DNA from: Fretibacterium sp.
Lineage (GTDB): Bacteria > Synergistota > Synergistia > Synergistales > Aminobacteriaceae
DNA: 42,730 bases
Assembly: GCA_012520235.1 (NCBI GenBank)
Contig: JAAYOR010000052.1
Location: 1 to 42,730 of the forward strand
Reading direction: 5' to 3'
The position numbers and the translations under genes were made by a program. This document shows, in pieces, positions 22,047-29,918 of this stretch; within the stretch, counting starts at the first letter, position 1; each line of letters starts with the position of its first letter. A model generated the notes under the pieces. The model was not told where the DNA came from. It did not search any database and saw only the letters and a list, made by a program, of their open reading frames with translations.

Positions 22047-25000
22047 ATGTTGAACAGCTTTTTTGGGCTGGAGATGAGCAAACGCGCTCTCAACGCCTTC
22101 AGAACCGGCATAGAAGTTGCGGGGCACAACGTCTCGAACGTCAAGACGGAGGGGTACTCTCGCCAGAGGGTTAACCTTTCCACAACCGATCCCTATACCG
22201 AGCCAGGATTAAGCCGGCCCGCGATCCCGGGGCAGATAGGCACGGGTGTGAAGGTGGACGAAATCGTCCGCATCAGGGACGAGTTTCTGGACCTGCAATA
22301 CCGTACGGAACTGGCGGACCTCGGCTACTGGGAGAAGGTCAATCAGCTATATGACGCAATTCAGCTTTACATAGCCGAGCCAAACCAAAAGGGCGTCCGT
22401 GCCGCTTTTGATACCTTCTTCGACTCCCTTCAGGCACTGCAGAAAGACCCCGAGATCGCAGCCGTGCGGGAGAGTGTCGTACAGGCGGCAAAGACGCTGG
22501 GGGCAGAGCTGGGACGGATCATTCAGGGCTTTGACACTTATGCCGATTCTATAAACGCAGAGGTCAAGTCCTCCGTGGAGCAGGCCAACATAACCCTCCA
22601 TGAAATAGCAGCTCTGAACAAGCGGATTTACGCTCTCAAGGCACTGGGGCAGAACCCTAATGACCTTTTGGATAAGAGGGACCTCCTCCTGGACAAGATC
22701 TCAAGGATGATGGACGTGGATATTCAGGAGCCCATCCAGCGGGGTGATAGCACGGGCGAGTTTTTCCTCACCCTGAACGGACGCACCCTCATCCAGGGCG
22801 ACAGGGTTCGTGAGCTGGTGGCCCATCCCTTCTTCTGGGATGATAAGGTCTATTACGACGTGCAGGTGGCAGAGAACGAGTTCGACATCGTCGAAAACTG
22901 TGAGGTGGCCAGAGCCCTTGCGACAGGCCCTGAGGGCGTGCATCAGCTGGTCGTGGACCGTCTGGCTAACGGCGAGGAGTGGGCAGTGGGGGGAGAGGAC
23001 CCTTACTGCCTTGAGCCCGACGGCACCCTCAAACAGAGGCCCGTCAGCTCCCTTACCACCAAGACTTTTGCCGGTGGTGTTATCCTGGAGGCCGGCACGA
23101 CGGACGGCGAGACGCGGGCACTTCGTTTTCGCGTTCCCACGGCTCAGCCGCACCCACCTTTCTATCACTATGACGTGGCCGTGACCCTGACCTGGAATGC
23201 GGGCGCTTGGACTATAACCAACGATCAGACACCGCTGACAACTCCGGCGGGGCCAGATGTAACGGTAGACGAGCTTGCTGATTACCTTGGGAATGTTTTT
23301 GCTGCGGACGCTTTTGCGGCAGGGGACCTTACGGTTACAAAACTCGGCGGCCCCCCGGCCACATCCTTCTCTGTAACCTCAGGAGACCACACGATTGAGC
23401 TTTTGGACTCACATGGGATCCTGGGGGCAAATGTAGAGTATGTCCGGATGCGCCTGCGTCCTCAGACCCCGACCGAGGCCCTTGGCGTTCTGGGCTCCTT
23501 CCGCATCCAGGTGGGCAGCCAGGGCACCCGGGTCGCCTCCAGGATTTTCCGCAACGAAAACGAACCGGATCTGGACCCTGGCGATATCCTGGGTCCCGGC
23601 ACGGAGGGCGACTCCTACACCTTCCGGGTGGGGGCCCACCAGGAGCAGGTGGACATCACGGTCTACTGGGACGAGCCAACCAACAGATGGAGGATGAAGA
23701 GCGACGTCTTTGCGGACGCGGACTACTTTGTCGCGGCCGCCAACATTGAGAAGCTTACTGTGACAGACCTGAGCAACTTTTTAAGGGATGCGCTCCCGCA
23801 GACGGGGATGGACGCTTTTGCCGTGGAGTCCGCTAATACGCAGTTTGCGATCCGCTCCGTCGACAACTGGCTCATCTCGATCTCCGACGTCCATGGGGAC
23901 CTGGCGGCCAGGATGGGGATGGTCAACCCCAACCCTGTGATTGAGATTGACGTCGTCGAGACGGACTCCCTGGAGACCATCCGCAACAAGATAAACGAAA
24001 AATATCAGGCCGAGTTTGGGCTTATCCATCCGGAGCAGTGGGTCCATGCGTCTCTCAAACAGGACGCGGATCAATCCTGGTACCTGACGATCGCAGCTGA
24101 CGTCGCAGGGGAGGCGCAGCGTATCACCCTGCTGCCCGGGAGCGACGGCAACGCTCAGATCCTGAGGCGCCTGGGGCTGTTGGGCCTGAGGAAAAAAGGA
24201 GAGACCGCAGAGGGGTTCCCCGTTTACAGAGAGGTCACCGCATACCTGGCGATTGCGGAGGACGCCTCCTTCACCTTTGACGGGGTCCGTTACCTCTCCG
24301 CGGACAACAAGTTCAAGGAGGCGCGGCGGGTTCCGGCGGGGGCAAATCGCAATGATTACACTGCGCGGCAGCTTTCCATTGTGAGAGAAGGCCTCTGGCT
24401 GGAGCTCAGGGGGATAGGTAACACGGCCATCACCGTCCGTCATCACGTCCGCGGAGGGAGCATCAAAGGGCTTGAGGAGGCTCGGGATGCCCTTATCCCC
24501 GACCTCAAAGCGGGGCTGGACGATGTGGCCTGGGAGCTGGTCAAGAACTTCAATGCCTACCAGTACTCGGGCTATGGAATCGGCAACAACATTAACATGA
24601 CCGGAGTCGCCTTTTTCGAGCCTTACTCCTTTAAAGCCGATGCCGCCTCCCGCTTGCACGTCAACGACGCCGTGGAGAGGAACGTTAGTCTGATAGGGGC
24701 GGCCATGGGTAAGCCGGACCCCGTGGGCAGAGCCATTTACGGCAGAAGCGGAGGGCCCGGGGACGGGAAGAACGCCACCCGCATGGCGGGTATGAAGAAC
24801 GCAAAGCTCCTTGATGAGGGCAGCGCCAGTTTTGGGCAGTTCTATGAGGCCTATATTGCCAGGATAGGAGCAGAGGCGGGGAGAGCCGCTCTCATGTATA
24901 AGGCGCAGGAGAACCTGACCAGCCAGATTGACTGGCAGCGTCAAACCGTCATGGGGGTGAACCTTGAGGAGGAGATGTTGAACATCATGATGTTCACCCA

Positions 25001-25088
25001 GGCCTTTAACGCGATGTCGCGTTATGCCACGACGATAGACGAGATGTTGGATCGTCTCATCAACGGCTTCGGCCTCGCCGGGCGTTAA
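22047..25088 (+). CDS. flgK: Flagellar hook-associated protein 1 (FlgK), enlarged
   Basis: The protein has 1013 residues; most FlgK proteins have 450-650. The N-terminal rod-type motif SFFGLEMSKRALNAFRTGIEVAGHNVSNVKTEGYSRQ and the helical region to about 230 are standard. So is the C-terminal part: GGSIKGLEEARDALIPDL (about 803-820) and the terminal LEEEMLNIMMFTQAFNAMSRYATTIDEMLDRLI. The extra ~400 residues (about 340-740) hold beta-rich modules with a strand, a helix like LETIRNKINEKY, then strands ending near a Leu-Gly-Leu pattern (about 355-460, 520-625, 630-715), resembling the flagellin IN motif. It forms the first junction ring between hook and filament. ATG at 22047 with GGGGGTAGG upstream. 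Confidence 0.95.
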   Translation: MLNSFFGLEMSKRALNAFRTGIEVAGHNVSNVKTEGYSRQRVNLSTTDPYTEPGLSRPAIPGQIGTGVKVDEIVRIRDEFLDLQYRTELADLGYWEKVNQLYDAIQLYIAEPNQKGVRAAFDTFFDSLQALQKDPEIAAVRESVVQAAKTLGAELGRIIQGFDTYADSINAEVKSSVEQANITLHEIAALNKRIYALKALGQNPNDLLDKRDLLLDKISRMMDVDIQEPIQRGDSTGEFFLTLNGRTLIQGDRVRELVAHPFFWDDKVYYDVQVAENEFDIVENCEVARALATGPEGVHQLVVDRLANGEEWAVGGEDPYCLEPDGTLKQRPVSSLTTKTFAGGVILEAGTTDGETRALRFRVPTAQPHPPFYHYDVAVTLTWNAGAWTITNDQTPLTTPAGPDVTVDELADYLGNVFAADAFAAGDLTVTKLGGPPATSFSVTSGDHTIELLDSHGILGANVEYVRMRLRPQTPTEALGVLGSFRIQVGSQGTRVASRIFRNENEPDLDPGDILGPGTEGDSYTFRVGAHQEQVDITVYWDEPTNRWRMKSDVFADADYFVAAANIEKLTVTDLSNFLRDALPQTGMDAFAVESANTQFAIRSVDNWLISISDVHGDLAARMGMVNPNPVIEIDVVETDSLETIRNKINEKYQAEFGLIHPEQWVHASLKQDADQSWYLTIAADVAGEAQRITLLPGSDGNAQILRRLGLLGLRKKGETAEGFPVYREVTAYLAIAEDASFTFDGVRYLSADNKFKEARRVPAGANRNDYTARQLSIVREGLWLELRGIGNTAITVRHHVRGGSIKGLEEARDALIPDLKAGLDDVAWELVKNFNAYQYSGYGIGNNINMTGVAFFEPYSFKADAASRLHVNDAVERNVSLIGAAMGKPDPVGRAIYGRSGGPGDGKNATRMAGMKNAKLLDEGSASFGQFYEAYIARIGAEAGRAALMYKAQENLTSQIDWQRQTVMGVNLEEEMLNIMMFTQAFNAMSRYATTIDEMLDRLINGFGLAGR

Positions 25089-25116
25089 CCGTATTGAATA
25101 GAGGAGGGCCTGCATA

Positions 25117-28100
25117 ATGGCGAACCGCATCACCACTCCGATGGTCTATGGCTCCATGCTGAGCTCCGCTCAGGCCAACTTGAAAACGCTCCTGGATCTG
25201 CAGCGTCAGATGACCACACAAAATAAGTATTCCAAGCTCTCGGACAATCCCGTGGAGATAGCCCGAGCGTTGTCGCTTGAGTCGTCGCTGGTGGCCAACG
25301 AACGGTACACCGCGGCTCACGAGGACTCCGTGACGATGCTCAAGCACTCTCAGAACGCCTTGACCGCCGCCTTGAACATCGTCCAGACCATTCACGAGAA
25401 GGTGGTCTATGCTGGGAACGGGGCCCTCGGGACCTCGGGCGCGGCCATTGCGGATGAGATAGACCAGCTCAAGCAGCAGCTTGTGGACACGCTGAACACG
25501 AGGGTTGCGGGCAAGTACCTTTTTGGGGGGACGGACACCGGGACCGCTCCCTTCCAGATAGATCAATACGGAAACATCCGGTACGTCGGCTCAGATGAGC
25601 GCATCCGGTACGAGATTGACCAGGCTGTCCTGGGTGACGTCTCCTTCACGGGGAAGGAGCTTTTGCCGAACGACGACAAGACCTACTTCATCTGCGGGCA
25701 TGTCCTGCCCCTGGACTGGGTCTGGACGGGTCGGGAGGAGAAAGTGATGATAACGGTCGGCAACCGCACGTTGCCCATCTACATCCCCGAACAGTGGGTT
25801 GACGAGGTGACGACCGGCAAGACCAAGCCCACGGACTACAACGAGTTCCGGGACCCTCAGGAGCTGACCGGCATCACCCTTGATGACGTCGCCACGTTGA
25901 TCAACCGCGCTCTCGTGGAGCAGGGTGTGGACATGCTCCTGACGGCCACGGTGGATAAGGACCTGGACGCGGGGCTGCAGCGCCTCTTCCTGAAGAGCAA
26001 CACGGGGGAGCCCGTCTCGATCGTGGGCTGGCCGGATACGGACTACCTGCCCATGCCTCAGAGCGTGGCGGGGAACACCCTCCCGCGAGACGGTGCAGAT
26101 AATGTAGTCACTCCGGACTGGTCGCACACGATGCTCATCGGGGACGCTGCCCCACAGTTTTCCGGCCTTGACGGGAAATCTCTGATCGTCGTCTCCGGGG
26201 GTGTTTCCACGACCATCGCCCTCACTGCGGCCCAGTCAGACGCAGCCACCCTTCTGGCACATCTCAACACCCATCTGCCTCTTGACGTCAGAGCGACTAT
26301 GCAGGGAGGAAAGCTGGTCCTGACCTCCTCGACTGGAGAAACTATCCAGGTGGACGGGACTGCGGCCCAGATGCTCTTTGGCAACGTCCGGGTCAGCGAG
26401 AAGCCGGAGTATAACGGGCTCATGGGCCTCGTCAATACCTTGGGGTGGCGCGATGACGGGCTTGGCAAAGGCATCCGTATCTCTCTTAATGGGCAGAACT
26501 ACGACTTCACCTTTGCGGGCAAGCGCTCCATCACCGAGCTGATAAACGAGATAAATGAGAAGGTACCCGTCGGGGCAGGAGACCTGCCGGTGGCTTCCCT
26601 CGTCGCCGGGCGCCTGACCCTTCAGTCCACCCTGGGGCCTATTACCGTCACGGACTTAGGGGTGGCAGGGGGCACGGCACAGCTTTTTGGACAAGACACG
26701 ATAGGGAGCTCCACCAGCTCGCTCACCATCAAGCTGGATGAGAAGCACCCCGTGAAGGTCTACATCAACTCCGGGGACGACCTCACGAAGATAGCCACGC
26801 GCATCAACGCTCTTGAGGGCATCTACTCCCGCACCTCTGCCGATGAGGACCAGCTGGTCATCGTCGCCCAGCGTTTCGGGCAGCTTCCGCCCGACCCGCT
26901 CGCGGTGAGCTCGGCTCAGGAGAGCCTTCACTATCCCCCCTTCACCGTGACCGGTGAGGGGATGGCGATGTCCCTCTTCGACTTCACCTACACGGTCGAC
27001 CCGGAGACCGGGCTTGAGACCGGCGTCCTGGGCTCCAGACCGAAGACGCGGCCGGTGGACCACAGCCATATGGACGTCTTTGCCTACCTGGGCATGGAGA
27101 CCGCGCTTAAGAGCGTGGAGTTCCAGATGGGTGAAACATTGAAGGTCGGGGAGTTGCAGAACCCGGGTAATCCTTATGACCCGGTTCACAACCCTTACGT
27201 GGGCAAAGTGCTGCACTGGCGGATCATGAGCGGAGGCCACGTGACCGAGATCAAGCTGAACCCCGGAGAATACACCATGGAGCAGCTGGCCGACAGGATC
27301 AGGAACGCTGGCAGCGGTTGGCTGCAGGCGACGGTCGACGTCTTCAGGACCCCCGGGGTCCCCAGCGAGGACGACCATGAGACGGGGCTGGGCACTAGCC
27401 ACAACGAGGAAAAGGCCACCAGCCGTCTGGTGATCCAGAGCCTGGACGGCTCTCCGGTCACCTTCCTGGACATGAACGATCAGCGTTATGCGGAGGAGAT
27501 GGGGCTGGCCAACTCGGTCCGGACCGACCCGGACATGGGGCTGGAGACGATCTATTTCCCTGAGGCCCCCTGTCTGGACGACGAGCTGGCGGCGCTGCTG
27601 CGGGTCCAGATGACCTGCGGTCGGGCCTTTGACGTCCGCCTGACGCGCGAGGATGTCATCGCAGATAAAGCGACAGGAGAGGTCGACCGAGTGCTCGTGA
27701 TGAGGGAAATAGCCCGGCAGGTCAACGCTCAGGCCGGAGACGAGCTTCTTCGGGTCATCATTCCTGTGGATGACAGCGGCAAGGAGCTCCCGGACTCTGC
27801 CTCTCTGATATCGGTCTCGGGCACGCCCTTCACCATCGCGGACCTCCCCGTATCCGACCCCGCCTGGAAGGACTACTCCTCGGGGATTGCAGCCCAGATG
27901 GGCATCCATTCCGGGGTGACCTCGAACCTGTCCCTTGTTCCTGGGGCGCCTCCCGGGCTCAGGGACGATGAGACGATTGGGGTGACCGGGACGATCCGGT
28001 TTGAATCGCTGGGGCAGAGGGTGGAGATTGATGTCACTGCCGACGACACCGTCAAGGACGTCATGGACCGCCTCCGCGCTCAGGCCGGGGACTGGCTCTA

Positions 28101-29055
28101 CGTGAACTATTTTGACCGCAACATGGGGAACAAGGCAGGTCAGGCAGGGAACTACCCTCTGATATCGATAGCGGCCAAGGACGGCTCCGCCGTCAACGTC
28201 CTTGACGTCAAGGGGACGGTGGCCAGGGAAAAGCTGCTCCTGACCACGGGGATTCAGGGCGCCCAGCCTTTCCTTCAGGCAGATGGGACTCTGAACCCTG
28301 CTCTCTTCTGGAACGAGGGAGATCGCCCTGCTTCGGTCCTGGACCTCTCCGTGGCAGGGTACACTCATACCATCGACCTGACTGCGATGCGGGACATCAA
28401 TGGCAACGGCCACATGGACGCGGAGGACCTCGTCGAGACCATCAACGCCCGGATGCAGGACTACGACGTCCGAGCCGAGCTGAACGCGGACGGTAACCTG
28501 GTCCTGTGGTCTCCGCGCGGCTACACTGTGACAGCTCAGGCGTGGAGGCTTGACCTTGATGGAGTAAGAGACGCCGATATCACAAATGTCTTTTTCGGAG
28601 CAGCCGGGCTTCAGACCACCCCTTATCGGGGCGGCTATAAGTTGGAAGACCCCTTACGGACTGCCCCTGGGATCTATACCCAGAACACCGTCTCCCGGAG
28701 CGGGGCCAACCAGCGTAGGCAGAACTTCTTCGGTGTCCTGGACGACATATCGCGAGCGATACGGTCTGAGAACCGAAAGGCCCTATCCAACATCATGCTG
28801 CCTAAGATCGACCGGTTTATGGACGGCCTGTTGCGAGCCATGTCGCAGGGCGGGGCTCTCCAGACGCGTTACGAGGGCAACATCTCCCGCCTGAAGATAG
28901 ACAACATCATCATGACTGAGACCTACGACGACCTGGTCAAGATTGACCTCTCCAAGATCCCCACGGAGCTGATGATGGCCCAGGCTATTTATCAGGCGAC
29001 CTTGGGGGTCATGGCTCAGGTCATCCAGCCGACGCTTCTGAACTTCCTGCGTTAA
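25117..29055 (+). CDS. flgL: Flagellar hook-associated protein 3 (FlgL), giant form
   Basis: The protein has 1312 residues; FlgL is usually 290-500. The N-terminus RITTPMVYGSMLSSAQANL, QNKYSKLSDNPVEIARALSLESSL and VAGKYLFGGTDT (about 131-141) is canonical, and so is the C-terminus (about 1195-1312, with DDISRAIRSENRKAL and the terminal helices). About 1000 residues are inserted between. The insert reads as roughly seven beta-alpha-beta units resembling the flagellin IN motif (about 353-422, 453-524, 535-585, 700-800, 825-905, 957-1040, 1073-1145); the first two end in the same LFG. A dockerin/EF-type loop DINGNGHMDAED (1093-1104) sits in the last unit. It forms the second junction ring and bears the filament. 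Confidence 0.95.
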   Translation: MANRITTPMVYGSMLSSAQANLKTLLDLQRQMTTQNKYSKLSDNPVEIARALSLESSLVANERYTAAHEDSVTMLKHSQNALTAALNIVQTIHEKVVYAGNGALGTSGAAIADEIDQLKQQLVDTLNTRVAGKYLFGGTDTGTAPFQIDQYGNIRYVGSDERIRYEIDQAVLGDVSFTGKELLPNDDKTYFICGHVLPLDWVWTGREEKVMITVGNRTLPIYIPEQWVDEVTTGKTKPTDYNEFRDPQELTGITLDDVATLINRALVEQGVDMLLTATVDKDLDAGLQRLFLKSNTGEPVSIVGWPDTDYLPMPQSVAGNTLPRDGADNVVTPDWSHTMLIGDAAPQFSGLDGKSLIVVSGGVSTTIALTAAQSDAATLLAHLNTHLPLDVRATMQGGKLVLTSSTGETIQVDGTAAQMLFGNVRVSEKPEYNGLMGLVNTLGWRDDGLGKGIRISLNGQNYDFTFAGKRSITELINEINEKVPVGAGDLPVASLVAGRLTLQSTLGPITVTDLGVAGGTAQLFGQDTIGSSTSSLTIKLDEKHPVKVYINSGDDLTKIATRINALEGIYSRTSADEDQLVIVAQRFGQLPPDPLAVSSAQESLHYPPFTVTGEGMAMSLFDFTYTVDPETGLETGVLGSRPKTRPVDHSHMDVFAYLGMETALKSVEFQMGETLKVGELQNPGNPYDPVHNPYVGKVLHWRIMSGGHVTEIKLNPGEYTMEQLADRIRNAGSGWLQATVDVFRTPGVPSEDDHETGLGTSHNEEKATSRLVIQSLDGSPVTFLDMNDQRYAEEMGLANSVRTDPDMGLETIYFPEAPCLDDELAALLRVQMTCGRAFDVRLTREDVIADKATGEVDRVLVMREIARQVNAQAGDELLRVIIPVDDSGKELPDSASLISVSGTPFTIADLPVSDPAWKDYSSGIAAQMGIHSGVTSNLSLVPGAPPGLRDDETIGVTGTIRFESLGQRVEIDVTADDTVKDVMDRLRAQAGDWLYVNYFDRNMGNKAGQAGNYPLISIAAKDGSAVNVLDVKGTVAREKLLLTTGIQGAQPFLQADGTLNPALFWNEGDRPASVLDLSVAGYTHTIDLTAMRDINGNGHMDAEDLVETINARMQDYDVRAELNADGNLVLWSPRGYTVTAQAWRLDLDGVRDADITNVFFGAAGLQTTPYRGGYKLEDPLRTAPGIYTQNTVSRSGANQRRQNFFGVLDDISRAIRSENRKALSNIMLPKIDRFMDGLLRAMSQGGALQTRYEGNISRLKIDNIIMTETYDDLVKIDLSKIPTELMMAQAIYQATLGVMAQVIQPTLLNFLR

Positions 29056-29139
29056 GGAGGACGGGGGCGGAGGCCGAGCAAAATTGGATAGATTTGGATA
29101 AAGATTTGCTGGAGCAGAAAGCGGAAAAACGAGGATGAA
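29056..29139 (+). promoter_or_regulatory. GGA-rich leader of fliW-csrA, candidate CsrA target
   Basis: Eight GGA triplets, the core of CsrA binding sites, occur in 84 bases: starts at 29056, 29059, 29069, 29086, 29096, 29111, 29123 and 29133. The last lies in the fliW ribosome-binding region. TTGGATA occurs twice, 10 bases apart. CsrA regulation of its own transcript is an inference. Confidence 0.4.
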
Positions 29140-29622
29140 ATGTCTTTAACACTGATGACGGAGCGATTCGGAACAGTTTATTACACGGAAGATGACGTTG
29201 TCTTCTTCCCGCGGGGGTTGCCGGCCTTTGAAAACAACCGGAGCTGGATCCTGGTGGGTGAGGAGGAAAACGCCATCAAATGGCTTCAGAACCTGGAGGA
29301 CGGTTCTCTGGCTATGCCCGTGACGGCTCCCGACGCCGTCTTACCGGACTACAACGCACGCATCCCCGAGGATGAGCTGGAGCTGGTGGGTTCGCTGGAT
29401 CTGGCGGACCTGGCGCTCCTTATCGTCGTCTCCATCCCTGAGGCGGCGCCATGGAACATGACGGCCAACCTCAGAGCGCCCATCCTCCTCAACCTCAAAA
29501 AACGGCGTGCTGTCCAGGTGATCGTCCTGAATGAGGAGTACCCCATCCGGCATGTCGTCTTTCCGGACGACGTGCGCGAAGCGATGAAGCTGAAGGCTGT
29601 CCTGGAAGAGGAGACGCACTGA
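29140..29622 (+). CDS. fliW: Flagellar assembly factor FliW
   Basis: The protein has 160 residues, near the usual 130-160. Motifs VVFFPRGLPAFENN and the later LIVVSIPE, NLRAPILLNLKKRRAVQVIVLNEEYPIRH are characteristic of FliW. FliW binds flagellin and CsrA in turn: free FliW takes CsrA off the flagellin mRNA, so flagellin is made only as fast as it is secreted. Its stop codon TGA shares one base with the csrA start, so the two are translationally coupled and made in step. ATG at 29140 with GAGG upstream. Confidence 0.95.
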   Translation: MSLTLMTERFGTVYYTEDDVVFFPRGLPAFENNRSWILVGEEENAIKWLQNLEDGSLAMPVTAPDAVLPDYNARIPEDELELVGSLDLADLALLIVVSIPEAAPWNMTANLRAPILLNLKKRRAVQVIVLNEEYPIRHVVFPDDVREAMKLKAVLEEETH

Positions 29623-29918
29623 TGCTGGTTCTCAGTCGGCGCGTCAACGAGTCCATTCAAATAGGGACCGATGTCGAGGTCACGGTCATAGAGGTCAAGG
29701 GCGACGTGGTCCGCTTGGGCATCGAAGCCCCTCAACAAACGCAGATTTGGCGTAAGGAACTTTGGGACGTCATCGTGGAGGAGAATCAGAGGGCTGCGCG
29801 CCGCGCGGGCAAGAAACCGTTGATCACACCGCAGCTCCCTATATCGACCTTCTCTAAATTCTCCAAGCTGAAGACGGTTCCGGTTCCCACGCAGAAGAAG
29901 GAGCGGGAAAAAGAATGA
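29622..29918 (+). CDS. csrA: Carbon storage/translational regulator CsrA, with C-terminal extension
   Basis: The protein has 98 residues; CsrA is usually 60-75. The core MLVLSRRVNESIQIGTDVEVTVIEVKGDVVRLGIEAP is complete, and the RNA-contact residues L4, R6/R7 and the Arg of IWRKEL (E. coli R44 equivalent) are kept. About 30 further residues are basic and Lys/Pro-rich with no homology I recognise. In Bacillus and relatives FliW binds an extended C-terminal part of CsrA, so the tail may serve that contact. That is inference. The start overlaps the fliW stop by one base and the stop overlaps the next start by 4 bases (ATGA). Confidence 0.95.
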   Translation: MLVLSRRVNESIQIGTDVEVTVIEVKGDVVRLGIEAPQQTQIWRKELWDVIVEENQRAARRAGKKPLITPQLPISTFSKFSKLKTVPVPTQKKEREKE

